Assembly (NCBI RefSeq): GCF_900143255.1
Contig: NZ_FRDI01000003.1
Coordinates: forward strand, 62,001 to 126,000
Length of the DNA stretch: 64,000 nucleotides
Direction: 5' to 3'
Origin: Desulfovibrio litoralis DSM 11393
GTDB taxonomy: Bacteria; Desulfobacterota; Desulfovibrionia; Desulfovibrionales; Desulfovibrionaceae
Part shown: piece after piece, positions 46,185 through 57,163 of the stretch
Layout: each line of letters begins with the position of its first letter
Numbering within the stretch: the first letter of the stretch is position 1
Translations under genes and position numbers: made by a program
Notes under the pieces: model-generated
The model's database searches: none
What the model was told of the DNA's origin: nothing
Seen by the model: the letters and a program-made list of their open reading frames with translations, nothing else

Positions 46185-46676
46185 TCAATTACCTAAAGTA
46201 TATAAGTTGTCTGTCTTCTTGGTTTGTGGCAATATCTTTCTCAGACGGCTTGCAACACACCAAACCAAAGAAAAAATAAAAGTTTGCCAAATTGCATCAT
46301 TAAAAAACATTTTATAGTCTTGATTATCCGTACCAACCTGCATTATCAAAAGAACAATCAAAATACGGACAAGAGACAAAATAGCACCAAAACATAAAAT
46401 GAAAAAGAAATTATTTGCATTAAACAAGCGCTGTCCCAAAATAAACATAACAATTGTTGTAATATACCATAAAGGAGCAGCCCCGAAAACCAGAGAACTC
46501 GTCCCTTCTTGAATTAAAATAAAAACCAAACAAAGCCAAAAGGTTTGTTGCCAACGTTTTTCATATAAAGAAACAATAACGCCCGGAACAAGAGCGTCAA
46601 TACCCGGAATAAACGCTTGGATAAAAACGCCGATCACAATAAAAAAACACCACCAAAGAATATTTAGTAACCACAT
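46185..46676 (-). CDS. mreD: Rod shape-determining protein MreD
   Basis: MreD is the small membrane part of the elongation complex. The 163-residue protein is almost all hydrophobic, with five to six helices (starting MWLLNILWWCFFIVIGVFIQ), no soluble domain and a basic tail ending in TKKTDNLYTLGN. Sequence is poorly conserved in this family; position between mreC (3 bases upstream) and mrdA (1 base downstream) is the main support. Confidence 0.88.
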   Translation of the reverse strand: MWLLNILWWCFFIVIGVFIQAFIPGIDALVPGVIVSLYEKRWQQTFWLCLVFILIQEGTSSLVFGAAPLWYITTIVMFILGQRLFNANNFFFILCFGAILSLVRILIVLLIMQVGTDNQDYKMFFNDAIWQTFIFSLVWCVASRLRKILPQTKKTDNLYTLGN

Positions 46677-46679
46677 AAA

Positions 46680-48681
<2,002 letters not shown>

Positions 48682-48921
48682 TTAAAAATTTGTTAAATAT
48701 TATGAATTATGTTTTATAGTTACTTAAAAAAGCTTGATAAAAACGTAAAATAAACGCTTTTTGATTAAAGTAAAAAACGCATACAACATTCAACAAGCTA
48801 TCTTTCAGGCTTAACACAAGTAAAAAAAAAATACTAGTGGTAACAAACACAAAATAAACACTTAGTTATTTTTTTTACAATTATTTTTTATAAACAAACA
48901 AGTGAAAATTTAGCGTAATAT

Positions 48922-49407
48922 TTAGTCTATTGCCCTATATGTTCCACTTTTTCCACCACTTTTAAAAAGCAAACGACAATTGGTAATTTTAATATCTTTT
49001 TGTACGGCTTTACACATGTCATAAATACTTAAAGCGGCAACCTGCACTGCTGTTAAGGCTTCCATTTCTATTCCCGTACGCCCGCTTGTTCTTACTTCTG
49101 CTTCAATCAAGACAGACGGCGGTGTTTCTTGAATTTTAAACCTGATATCACAAAAATCAAAGGGTAAAGGATGACATAGCGGAATAAGCTCTGCCGTGCG
49201 TTTTGCGGCTAATATTCCGGCTACTTTGGCAGTATTTAGAGCATCACCCTTAGGAAGTGCCTTTTCTTTCAATAAGTTTAAGGTTTGTTCGCTGATTAAA
49301 ACGGTAGTCTCGGCAATGGCAACACGGCGTGTAACTTCTTTATTGCCCACGTCAACCATGCAGGCGGAACCGTTTTCGTCTAGATGAGACAATTTAGGCT
49401 TATTCAT
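48922..49407 (-). CDS. moaC: Cyclic pyranopterin monophosphate synthase
   Basis: MoaC, with the radical-SAM enzyme MoaA, makes the first intermediate of molybdenum cofactor (molybdopterin) synthesis from GTP. The 161-residue protein has all typical blocks: [23 protein letters not shown] near 5-27 (split), [15 protein letters not shown] near 69-83, [26 protein letters not shown] near 109-134 (split) and the C-terminal [10 protein letters not shown]. Molybdopterin serves formate dehydrogenases and related enzymes in this lineage. Located 32 bases downstream of pheA on the same strand, a probable cotranscript without functional link. Confidence 0.96.
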   Translation of the reverse strand: MNKPKLSHLDENGSACMVDVGNKEVTRRVAIAETTVLISEQTLNLLKEKALPKGDALNTAKVAGILAAKRTAELIPLCHPLPFDFCDIRFKIQETPPSVLIEAEVRTSGRTGIEMEALTAVQVAALSIYDMCKAVQKDIKITNCRLLFKSGGKSGTYRAID

Positions 49408-49439
49408 ATTTTTATTACTCTAAGGTTAAAATATATTGA

Positions 49440-50762
49440 TTAAATAATATACTTATTTTGTGCGGCGGGATAAACCCCTAAAATACGCCAAGTTGCACAA
49501 TGTTGATCTAAATAATTACGCAACCTGGAGTGAATATCCAAAGTTAAATCAACGCTAAGATCAGCAAAGAAAACATATTCCCACTGTTCCCCTTTAGAAG
49601 GGCGCGACTCAAGCTTAACAAGGTTAATTCCCGCTTCGGCAAACCCGTTTAAAACGAAAGACAAAGCTCCGGGTTTATGTTTTGTTGTAAATAAAACAGA
49701 GGTTTTCATGCCTTCTTTTTGCGGAATTATATTTTTTCTTTTATCTTCATAATCTGTTTTCTCGATTAAAGGTGGCTCAATAAGGTTTTTATCAATACTA
49801 TTTTGATTATATGCCTTATGTCCTTGTTCCGCATCAAGACTGATAACCACAAAGCGAGTCCAGTTATCAGGCATATCTTCTATCCCTTCGTCAACAATAT
49901 TTAAACCTAACATATCAGCCAAACAACGACTAGCTATAGCCCCGGCATTTGGTATATCCAAAATACGCTTGGCAGCAGCAGCAGTAGATTCGGCCGGAAT
50001 ACGCACAACCCCGGGAAGGTGTTGAGTAAGCCAAGAATCACACTGTGCTAAAGGTTGAGGGTGAGAGTGAACTTCTTTAATTTGCTTGCGTTTCACCTCT
50101 TTACTCAAAAGACAAAGGTGAATCCTTGTATAAATTTCCGCAATGATTTTAACTGGATATCTTAAAAACAAGTCAAAATTCTGCCCTACTGAACCATGCA
50201 AGGAATTTTCAAGAGGAATAAGTCCAAAAGACGCTTGTCTATCATAAACCGCCCGAAAAACAGTTTCAAAGTCAGGTTTTAGACTCACATTAACGCTTTG
50301 TCCAAAACAAGATAAGACCGCCGCATGAGAAAAAGTTCCCTCAGGCCCTAAACAAACCACGGTTTGCGGAGCTTGCAAACTTCGAGACGAAGAAAAAATT
50401 TCTCTCCAAATTGCATGAATATGAGCGTTAGGCAAAAGACCACTTTGTTTTAAATTAAAACTCGTTAAATGGTCTAAAACAGCTCGTTCTCTTTCCGGGT
50501 GAAAAATTTGCCCACCGGTTCCGGCATCAAGACCGTCTTTTTCTCTTTGTTTAGCCTTTATGGAACCAACCGCCAAACTCATTAAAGCCCGTTGGTTTAA
50601 AAGAGTTAAAAGCTGTTCGTCTATTTGGTCGATAGCATTGCGAACTTCATTAAGATTATCAAGTTTGTCAATTTGAGCTTTTTGGTCTAAATGACTTGCA
50701 ACAAGCTCAATATTATCAATATGTTCTACGTCTTGAGACTGTGATTTAGTCTTCTTTTTCAC
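49440..50762 (-). CDS. pheA: Bifunctional chorismate mutase/prephenate dehydratase
   Basis: Makes phenylpyruvate from chorismate in two steps. The protein has a basic N-terminal tail, a chorismate mutase domain (about 38-120, LNEVRNAIDQIDEQLLTLLN and KAKQREKDGLD). The dehydratase domain has GPEGTFSHAAVL near 140-151 and the catalytic TRF equivalent in NWTRFVVIS near 303. The C-terminal ACT domain holds LESRPSKGEQWEYVFF, where phenylalanine binds. I place the start at GTG 50762: it comes one base after the upstream gene's TAA, with GAGG six bases before it, giving 440 residues. The longer open frame to 50846 lies inside the upstream gene. Confidence 0.93.
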   Translation of the reverse strand: MKKKTKSQSQDVEHIDNIELVASHLDQKAQIDKLDNLNEVRNAIDQIDEQLLTLLNQRALMSLAVGSIKAKQREKDGLDAGTGGQIFHPERERAVLDHLTSFNLKQSGLLPNAHIHAIWREIFSSSRSLQAPQTVVCLGPEGTFSHAAVLSCFGQSVNVSLKPDFETVFRAVYDRQASFGLIPLENSLHGSVGQNFDLFLRYPVKIIAEIYTRIHLCLLSKEVKRKQIKEVHSHPQPLAQCDSWLTQHLPGVVRIPAESTAAAAKRILDIPNAGAIASRCLADMLGLNIVDEGIEDMPDNWTRFVVISLDAEQGHKAYNQNSIDKNLIEPPLIEKTDYEDKRKNIIPQKEGMKTSVLFTTKHKPGALSFVLNGFAEAGINLVKLESRPSKGEQWEYVFFADLSVDLTLDIHSRLRNYLDQHCATWRILGVYPAAQNKYII

Positions 50763-50763
50763 T

Positions 50764-51741
50764 TTATGCCTCGATGATATCTTCAACGATACGCATACCA
50801 AAGTGTCTACCTGCCATATCAGTATGACAAAGCACGGTATCGCCAACTTTTAATTGAACAACACTCACCGGCTCTCCGTTAGCGTTTACAAGACGAATTG
50901 TTTCGGCATTTTGCAAAAATACAGCCCCTTTAGGCCCACCGGCTCCAATCTCGGCTTCAATAAAAAGCATGGGGCGTTGTTCTACTTTAGCACGCCCGAC
51001 TCCGACTTTTTTGGAGTTTCCGTTATGATCAACAATCAAAACTTCGTCGCCTGCTTTAATTTCTTCAAGATAACGAGTTTTATCACCGGGACAAATTGCA
51101 TAAGCATGCACAGCACCGGCGTTAATGCGAAAAGGTCTTGCCGCAACATAATCGTTGTGTTCTGTCTCTGCATTCACCAAAAAAGTAAAGGCACTGGAAT
51201 TTCCGACCAACATACCCTGCCCTTTTTGCAACATGCTCATAGTATCAACACAGACTCTATGACCAAGTCCAACAGGCTCAATTTTTGTTAAAGTAGCACG
51301 CACAAGCTCTATTTTTCCTTGTGAAATACTAAGATCGGCAATAATGCCTTTTAAATCGCCGACAGCTTCAGGACAAACAACCACGGTATCTACTCCCACT
51401 TCTAAAATTCCGGCAGCCAACAAAGCTTCGCTTTTAGAGTGAACCTCAACTGCCACCTGTGATGATTGAGCCAATAAATTTTCGATTGGAATAATCTCCC
51501 AACCATGAGAAATAACAACTTTTTTACCGTTTTTTAATTGTTCAACGGCTTTTTCTTCGTCTTTTTTGGAATTTAATTTTATAAAACTAAAACTTTCCGC
51601 CTCAAAAATCTGACAACGAGCCAAGCCCTTACAGTCTTCAACGGCATTTTTAGGAAGAATCAAGCCGTCAACGCCTGACTCCAAGGCTAAAGTGAGAGCT
51701 GATTTATCAAAAGGCACACATTTAAATAAAATCTTAGGCAT
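50764..51741 (-). CDS. 3-dehydroquinate synthase II (archaeal type)
   Basis: This enzyme belongs to the alternative route to 3-dehydroquinate found in methanogens and Desulfovibrio, which starts from aspartate semialdehyde and 6-deoxy-5-ketofructose phosphate instead of DAHP. The 325-residue protein has the family's blocks: KVVISHGWEIIPIENLLA near 74-91, GLGHRVCVDTMSMLQKGQGMLVGNSS near 158-183 (split), RPFRINAGAVHAYAICPG near 201-218, and the AEIGAGGPKGAVFLQNAETI stretch. The ATG at 51741 is chosen for its GAGGG site; an upstream start adds four residues. It is immediately followed by pheA. The partner aldolase is not in the window. Confidence 0.93.
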   Translation of the reverse strand: MPKILFKCVPFDKSALTLALESGVDGLILPKNAVEDCKGLARCQIFEAESFSFIKLNSKKDEEKAVEQLKNGKKVVISHGWEIIPIENLLAQSSQVAVEVHSKSEALLAAGILEVGVDTVVVCPEAVGDLKGIIADLSISQGKIELVRATLTKIEPVGLGHRVCVDTMSMLQKGQGMLVGNSSAFTFLVNAETEHNDYVAARPFRINAGAVHAYAICPGDKTRYLEEIKAGDEVLIVDHNGNSKKVGVGRAKVEQRPMLFIEAEIGAGGPKGAVFLQNAETIRLVNANGEPVSVVQLKVGDTVLCHTDMAGRHFGMRIVEDIIEA

Positions 51742-52066
51742 GACGACCCTCATAAGCAGTAAAAAACTGCGTAAATTTTGAATAAGTTAAAGAGTTGGTG
51801 TTTATGGTTAAATAAACCAAAAGCGAGATAAAATGAGATTGAATTTTGTCTGAAACAATCATTCGTATAAATTTTATTTTTAGTAGTTAAGTCTATACTC
51901 TGTTTATTTCAAATGCAAGAGGAAATTCCAACTTGTTATGGAGTAAAAGCCAATTTGTTAAGAAGTAAAGGGCTGTTACGATATAGCAATAGCAATACGC
52001 AACAACGTTACTCAGTATTGAAAAGTTAAATGCTCTACTGTTTGACCCAAAAAAATTGCGATAAAC
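51742..52066. other. Intergenic region of about 320 bases
   Basis: AT-rich spacer between the dehydroquinate synthase promoter side and the DUF815 gene end. It should hold the promoter of the dehydroquinate synthase-pheA operon on the minus strand, but I see no strong -35/-10 pair, no leader peptide rich in Phe or Trp, and no clear hairpin attenuator. No gene is seen. Confidence 0.5.
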
Positions 52067-53185
52067 CTAACTCTTATTGTTTAATAAATTTTTGACAAAT
52101 TGCATCGCAGTTCTACCCGAACGCCCATTATAATCAAGCTCCCATTCTATGGCACTTGCCTGTATTTCTTCTGTCATGCTGACTTCATGTTTTAAAAGAA
52201 TCGACTTAACTATTTCAAGGTATTCTGGTTGACTCAAAGACCCAAAATATACCCGCAGACCAAAGCGTTCGGCTAACGACATCTTTTCATTTCTCGTATC
52301 ACTCACATGCACGTCTTCTCCTTGACGCTCATTCCAAGTTTCACCGATTAAATGCCTGCGATTTGAAGTTGCATAAATTAAAACATTTTGTGGCTGTTTT
52401 TCTATATTTCCGTCTAACAAGACCTTTAAGTTTTTATAGCCCAACTCATTACTTTCAAAAGATAAATCATCTAAAAAAATGATATATTTAAAGCTTTTAT
52501 TTTTAATTTCACTCATGAGTTGCGTTAATTCACTTAAATCATCTTTGAATATCTGAACCAAGCGCAAACCTTCTGTGTAATATTCATTAAGTAACGCCTT
52601 AACGATTGACGATTTTCCACCGCCGCTATTACCATAAAGAATCACGTTGTTAGTGGGGTTTCCTTGTAAAAAACTTTTGATATTTTGTTTTAATATTTGT
52701 TTTTGAGCTTCCACACAAAACAGCTCATCTAACTTAATATCATCAGGGCTACTTACTCCGCAAAGACCGCCTCGCCAATAAAAAGCGATATATTGAGCCA
52801 GCTCACCGCCACCAAATTTTTTATAGTGGCAAATCAATTTTTCTAATATTTTCTCTGTGGAACTTTCTTCAACAAGGTCTTCTATAGATTTTTGATAATC
52901 ACTAAAAAAAAGAGTGCGTTTAATAGAGGGAATATAATTTTTAATAGTTAGCTCTTTAAGATATTCCATTAATTTTCTTAAGTCTGCTAACGCGGCTTTT
53001 TTTAGACTTTCTCCAACGTTTTCGCTCTGTTCGCATATTTGAGAAAGTACATTTTTGTCTTTAAGAAGAAGCATTATAGCATATTCTTTTGTAACATTTG
53101 TGGTAACGGCTGAGCTTTCGGCAAATTTTATAATTTCTTTTGGCGAAAAAACTGAATCGTTTGTATTAATATTAAAAATAAGCAT
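52067..53185 (-). CDS. DUF815-family AAA ATPase
   Basis: A 372-residue protein of the DUF815 group of P-loop ATPases, widespread and of unknown function. The first 170 residues are helical and Lys/Glu rich. The ATPase core has Walker A YGNSGGGKSSIVKALL near 189-204, Walker B YIIFLDDLSF near 239-248, a sensor-like LIYATSNRRHLIG near 272-284, and an arginine-containing RFGLRVYFG block near 318-326. The C-terminal lid ends GRSGRTAMQFVKNLL. AAGGAG stands nine bases before the ATG. It stands alone, and nothing around it hints at the substrate. Confidence 0.88.
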   Translation of the reverse strand: MLIFNINTNDSVFSPKEIIKFAESSAVTTNVTKEYAIMLLLKDKNVLSQICEQSENVGESLKKAALADLRKLMEYLKELTIKNYIPSIKRTLFFSDYQKSIEDLVEESSTEKILEKLICHYKKFGGGELAQYIAFYWRGGLCGVSSPDDIKLDELFCVEAQKQILKQNIKSFLQGNPTNNVILYGNSGGGKSSIVKALLNEYYTEGLRLVQIFKDDLSELTQLMSEIKNKSFKYIIFLDDLSFESNELGYKNLKVLLDGNIEKQPQNVLIYATSNRRHLIGETWNERQGEDVHVSDTRNEKMSLAERFGLRVYFGSLSQPEYLEIVKSILLKHEVSMTEEIQASAIEWELDYNGRSGRTAMQFVKNLLNNKS

Positions 53186-53326
53186 TGTCTTTCTCCTTAG
53201 TGAGGCCTTACCGTCAATACGCTTTTTAGTTTAATAGATAAAATAAGATTAGTTTATATCTTAAAGCTTGAATTTTTGTATTTATTAAATAGATAAATTA
53301 GATTTACCAGCGAAGTCTATTAAATA

Positions 53327-53382
53327 GAACACCCAAGCCTCAACGTTTTGACTCAACGTTTTGAGTAATTGCTTAGGTGTTC
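53327..53382 (-). terminator. Hairpin with internal 13-base tandem repeat, downstream of the methyltransferase
   Basis: Arms at 53327-53338 and 53371-53382 (12 bases, one wobble) enclose a loop that itself holds CTCAACGTTTTGA twice in tandem (53339-53351, 53352-53364). It lies 44 bases after the methyltransferase stop and probably ends its transcript, but no long T-run follows. Confidence 0.6.
53328..53351. repeat. 24-base direct repeat, left copy
   Basis: AACACCCAAGCC followed by TCAACGTTTTGA matches the copy at 54223-54246 in 22 of 24 bases and in the same orientation. The two copies bracket the GC-rich methyltransferase gene. Confidence 0.75.
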
Positions 53383-53425
53383 CGTATTTAATATTGATAA
53401 TCAGCCAAATATCTCGCCAACAGTA

Positions 53426-54172
53426 TTATCGTGCCATCAATGCAAACACACCCCAACCGAGGTATTCACGAGTGTATTGAGCGTAACGTTTAGGTTCAGA
53501 AGTTAAGTTGGCTCGAACCTCTTTCGCAAAGTCATCATCTGGATTCGCTTTGAGCCATTGTTTCATGGTGAGCCACTTAGCAGCCTCGTACCTATCCCAG
53601 CCTTCTTGATCAGCTAAAACCATCTCCACAACGTCGTAGCCAAGCTCACTGAAAGATGCGAGAAGTTCTGGAAGCATGAGAAAGTCGGAAACAGAACCAG
53701 CAAAGCAACCCTTAGCAACTTCTTCCGTAGGGGGTAACTGCCGCCAGTAAGGTTCACCAATAAGCATCATACCTTCGGGGCTAATACTCTTCGCCAAAAG
53801 CTCGATAGTACCAACAACTCCACCGCCAATCCACGTAGCACCAACACAGGCCGCTACATCTACTTTTTCATCAGCAACATAGCCAGTAGCGTCGCCATGA
53901 ATAAATTTAACCCTATCGGCGACTCCAAGTTCTTTAGCACGGAGCGTCGCTTGCTCTGAAAACAACTGGCTCATATCAATGCCAACACCAGTTATTTCGT
54001 AATCACGAGCCCAAGTGCAAAGCATCTCGCCAGAACCGCTACCAAGGTCAAGTATACGAGTTCCTGATTTTAGACGCAACACCGCACCAAGAGTAGCAAA
54101 CTTTTCTGGTGTGAACGGGTTATGAATACGGTGAGCACTTTCGGTAATATTAAAAATACGTGGAATATCCAA
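53426..54172 (-). CDS. SAM-dependent methyltransferase, YjhP-like, probably acquired
   Basis: A 248-residue class I methyltransferase with the motif I ILDLGSGSGEMLCTWARD (about 40-57), GVGIDMSQLFSEQA near 61-74, VKFIHGDATGYV near 87-98, and the signature GATWIGGGVVGTIELLAKS near 111-129. The sequence is very close in style to the YjhP-type enzymes of enterobacteria. The start is TTG 54172, eight bases after AAGGAG, giving LDIPRIFNITESAHRIHNPF (first residue read as Met); the longer frame to 54238 adds an odd Cys-rich tail. Two lines I counted inside the gene are 50-52% GC against 28% in the neighbouring DUF815 gene, which suggests horizontal transfer. Substrate unknown. Confidence 0.88.
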   Translation of the reverse strand: MDIPRIFNITESAHRIHNPFTPEKFATLGAVLRLKSGTRILDLGSGSGEMLCTWARDYEITGVGIDMSQLFSEQATLRAKELGVADRVKFIHGDATGYVADEKVDVAACVGATWIGGGVVGTIELLAKSISPEGMMLIGEPYWRQLPPTEEVAKGCFAGSVSDFLMLPELLASFSELGYDVVEMVLADQEGWDRYEAAKWLTMKQWLKANPDDDFAKEVRANLTSEPKRYAQYTREYLGWGVFALMAR

Positions 54173-54222
54173 AACAAAAACTCCTTTTACAAAATCTACG
54201 CAAGTAGATAATAGCTTTAAAC

Positions 54223-54246
54223 AACACCCAAACCCCAACGTTTTGA
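54223..54246. repeat. 24-base direct repeat, right copy
   Basis: AACACCCAAACC followed by CCAACGTTTTGA, 22 of 24 identical to 53328-53351. Its last part can fold on itself (CCCCAAC with GTTGAGG). Confidence 0.75.
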
Positions 54247-54341
54247 GTTGAGGATAAGGATGCCAGTTGGTTTACAATTTCTTAGCTTTATTACTACAGA
54301 TTAAAGCATCTGCCAAACTATACAGCTAATCATGAAAAAAA

Positions 54342-54701
<360 letters not shown>

Positions 54702-54766
54702 AAACTTAATAAAAAAAGGTCAGTTATATTATAAGCATAACTTACTTGATTTAATTATATAATAAA

Positions 54767-55498
54767 TTATTCCGGACGATGAAAGTGTTCACACCAATAA
54801 ATCAGGCGTTGGCAATTAGGGCAACTTAAAATCTGAGTGCCTTTTTGTAATTCAATAAAAATTTGAGGCGGAACACTAATATTACAACCGGAACAAACAG
54901 CCTCTTTAACAAAAACAATAACCGGATGTTCCAATCTTCCTTTAATAAATTCATAACGTTGTAAAACAGGTTCGGGAATTTCACAGCCTGAGTGTTTACG
55001 TTCTTCATTTAAAACAGCCAACCTTTTATTACATTTATCGACAACTTCTTGTAAGCTTTCACTTTTTTCATTAAATTGAGCCAATAAAGATTCATAACGC
55101 TCGTTTACTTCAGCATATCTTGTTGATTGGTGATTTAATTCGTCAAGCAACATTTTCTTTTCATCTTCACGTCCACGAGTGTTTTTTTCTAAAACATCAA
55201 GCTCGCTGATCACAGCGTTATATTCTTTTTCGCTGCCAACCTGCATTAACTTGCTTTTACTTTTTTCAAGCTTGGCTCCGTCATCATCAATGGCAATATC
55301 AAGACGCTTGGCTTGTTCTTTGATATGTTCGAGCTTTTCTTCCAAATGTTTTTTTTCTTTTTCAACGGTTTCAAGCTCTGTACGCAGTTTTTCAACTTCT
55401 AAAGGACCTTTGGCAAGCTCTTTATTTAGATCATAAATTTCATTGTCTACTTTTTGCAAGGCAACAAGTTGGGCTATCTGGCTTAAATATATACTCAT
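54767..55498 (-). CDS. Coiled-coil protein with C4 zinc ribbon (DUF164/CT398-like)
   Basis: A 243-residue cytoplasmic protein. Residues about 15-175 form a long antiparallel coiled coil, rich in Lys/Glu/Leu (ELAKGPLEVEKLRTELETVE, KEKKHLEEKLEHIKEQAKRL). The C terminus carries a zinc ribbon with four Cys: VCSGCNISVPPQIF near 205-218 and ILSCPNCQRLIYW near 225-237. This build matches the family that includes chlamydial CT398/CdsZ, a zinc-ribbon protein near type III or sigma-54 related proteins. Its role in this organism is unknown. GAGGAG lies about nine bases before the ATG. Nif3-like gene upstream, 23 bases away. Confidence 0.88.
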   Translation of the reverse strand: MSIYLSQIAQLVALQKVDNEIYDLNKELAKGPLEVEKLRTELETVEKEKKHLEEKLEHIKEQAKRLDIAIDDDGAKLEKSKSKLMQVGSEKEYNAVISELDVLEKNTRGREDEKKMLLDELNHQSTRYAEVNERYESLLAQFNEKSESLQEVVDKCNKRLAVLNEERKHSGCEIPEPVLQRYEFIKGRLEHPVIVFVKEAVCSGCNISVPPQIFIELQKGTQILSCPNCQRLIYWCEHFHRPE

Positions 55499-55521
55499 TA
55501 ATAAACACTCCTCTTCTATTT

Positions 55522-56361
55522 CTATCTTCTTAACAAATTTATTTTATTATATTCCAAAGGATTCTTTGACTCTAAAAATATAAACTCAAGCTCTGGTATA
55601 TCTGATGCCAACCGATAAGTCCAGCGACGCATCATCTCTTCTTCCAAGCTGAAATGTCCCACATCAATCACACAAAAATCTTGCTTCAATCCATTTTGTC
55701 GTTCTAATTCCAAACGACTTTTTAAATCACAAGCCGCATGATATTTAACATCTCCGGTAATAAAAACATCGGCTTGACTGCTAATTGCCAATTCAACAGC
55801 ACTCGCACCGGAACCGGGCAAGCAAGCTATTTTATTAATATTTTTCGGAATATTTCCACAAAAAGAAAACGCGTCAATATCAAGCAACTTTGATAATAAT
55901 ATGCTAAAAGCTTCAAAGTCTAAAGTATAAGGCAAATCTCCGATAAAGCCAAAACCTTTTTCAAACTCGGCTTCACTATTAGTTTTTTCCAATACTTTAA
56001 CGTTTTTAAGCTTTAATTCTTCGGCCAACCAGGAAACAGGTCCTTGTAAGTTGGTATCAAGCGAGGTATGGGCACTATAAAGCCACAAATCGTTGGGAAA
56101 AAGTAAACGCAAACTTTCAACAATCAAATTATTTTCGGTCAAACTAAAACTTTTTAAATATAAAGGGTGGTGGCTTAAAATAAACTGAACGTTCTGTTCA
56201 ATCGCTCTTTGAATTTGTATGGGAGACGGGTCTAAACACAAAGCAACTTTTTTAATCTCTTGATTTTTCGCAACAAGTTGTAGCCCGGAATTATCCCAAG
56301 CGGCCGCCCAAAGCGGATTAGCTGTTTTTTCAATATGCCGAATTAAATCTTGATAATACAT
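55522..56361 (-). CDS. Nif3-like dinuclear metal centre protein
   Basis: A 279-residue member of the Nif3/YbgI/YqfO family, ring-shaped hydrolase-like proteins with two metal ions, of uncertain function (sometimes called GTP cyclohydrolase I type 2). The metal ligands are visible: FILSHHPLYLKS near 61-72 (two His), AHTSLDTNLQGPVSWLAEEL near 97-116 (His, Asp), and the C-terminal CVIDVGHFSLEEEMM near 227-241 (His, Glu). It also has CLPGSGASAVELA near 175-187 and ADVFITGDVKYHAACD near 192-207. It sits immediately upstream of the zinc-ribbon gene, a pairing common in many bacteria. Confidence 0.93.
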   Translation of the reverse strand: MYYQDLIRHIEKTANPLWAAAWDNSGLQLVAKNQEIKKVALCLDPSPIQIQRAIEQNVQFILSHHPLYLKSFSLTENNLIVESLRLLFPNDLWLYSAHTSLDTNLQGPVSWLAEELKLKNVKVLEKTNSEAEFEKGFGFIGDLPYTLDFEAFSILLSKLLDIDAFSFCGNIPKNINKIACLPGSGASAVELAISSQADVFITGDVKYHAACDLKSRLELERQNGLKQDFCVIDVGHFSLEEEMMRRWTYRLASDIPELEFIFLESKNPLEYNKINLLRR

Positions 56362-56470
56362 AAAAACCCAAATAAAAAATTAAGAATAAATAAAAAAGGC
56401 TTCCAGGTGAACAGCCTCTTTTGTCTATTTCAAATAACACAGCCCAAGTCAAGCTTTTGTAAAAAAAATA

Positions 56471-56499
56471 TTGACAAGTTTTAAAATAAGCAATATAAA
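56471..56499 (+). promoter_or_regulatory. Sigma-70 promoter of the tRNA gene
   Basis: TTGACA (56471-56476), 17 bases, TATAAA (56494-56499). The -35 is perfect and the -10 differs in one base. The start would be near 56506, giving a 5' leader of about 67 bases for RNase P to remove. Confidence 0.85.
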
Positions 56500-56572
56500 T
56501 TCATTCTTCTTTGAAGCGAATTAAAAACATTGTAGGCTTATTTTTTATAATAAAGTCAATACGATACATAAC

Positions 56573-56648
56573 GGGCCTATAGCTCAGTTGGTAGAGCAAC
56601 CGGCTCATAACCGGTTGGTCCCAGGTTCAAAGCCTGGTGGGCCCACCA
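56573..56648 (+). tRNA. tRNA with CAT anticodon, probably elongator Met
   Basis: A 76-base cloverleaf: acceptor GGGCCTA pairs with TGGGCCC, and ACCA follows with CCA encoded. The D arm has AGCTCAGTTGGTAGAGC, the anticodon arm ACCGG-CTCATAA-CCGGT with CAT at 56606-56608, and the T arm GGTTCAAAG. It is not an initiator: the first pair is G-C and the anticodon stem lacks the three G-C pairs. A tRNA-Ile2 whose CAT is modified to lysidine cannot be excluded by sequence alone. Good promoter in front, terminator behind. Confidence 0.93.
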
Positions 56649-56654
56649 GATTTT

Positions 56655-56688
56655 AAAAGGTTACAGATTTTTTCTGTAACCTTTTTTT
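56655..56688 (+). terminator. Terminator of the tRNA gene
   Basis: Thirteen-base perfect arms (56655-56667, 56673-56685), a five-base T loop and a T-run, seven bases after the CCA end. Confidence 0.95.
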
Positions 56689-56856
56689 ATGCTGTAAGCT
56701 TTTTATTCTATAACTTAATGAATTTACAATTTAAAACCACACATAAAAAAAACCTTGTTTATTTATATCAAAAATATTATATAAATAAACGATTGGAGTT
56801 AAATAACACCATCGCTCTTTTTACTATGCAAATCAAGTATAATAGGAGGAAATCAA

Positions 56857-57138
56857 ATGGGAATTATAGAAAAAAAAATTTACAATGCCCACTGTTTACA
56901 CTGCGGAACTTCTGAGAAAGTTTCAAGCCTTGATAAGGTGGCGTCTTCTTCTCACTCATCATATCAAAACGCTCAAAACTCCCACCACTCCCAGAACTCA
57001 ATGACACACTTCATGAAATTTGAGACGACATGGGAGGCAAGGGAAAGAGGGAAAACGTCGACACCAAAACTAAAATCTATAGTATGTAAGAACTGTGGAA
57101 GTTCAGATGTAAAAACCGAATATAAATATAAAGTGTAA
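56857..57138 (+). CDS. Small hypothetical protein with two CxxC pairs
   Basis: A 93-residue protein that I do not recognise. Cys pairs lie at both ends: CLHCGTSEK near 13-21 and CKNCGSSDVK near 77-86, which could together bind one zinc ion as a split zinc ribbon. The middle (about 28-60) is rich in Ser, His, Gln and Asn (SSHSSYQNAQNSHHSQNS), probably disordered. The AGGAGGAAATCAA ahead of the ATG is a strong ribosome binding site, so the gene is likely real and expressed. It stands alone between the tRNA terminator and the end of clpB, which converges on it. Confidence 0.75.
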   Translation: MGIIEKKIYNAHCLHCGTSEKVSSLDKVASSSHSSYQNAQNSHHSQNSMTHFMKFETTWEARERGKTSTPKLKSIVCKNCGSSDVKTEYKYKV

Positions 57139-57163
57139 ACACAATAAAATAAAGCTCAACAAT

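Noticed and set aside
53328-53382. Repeats around the methyltransferase as an integron attC site
   Set aside because: The paired ends do not show the conserved RYYYAAC and GTTRRRY core sites in attC arrangement, and no integron integrase is present.
56573-57138. tRNA as an integration site of a genomic island
   Set aside because: No second copy of the tRNA 3' end and no integrase is seen within the window; the one small gene behind it is not enough evidence.
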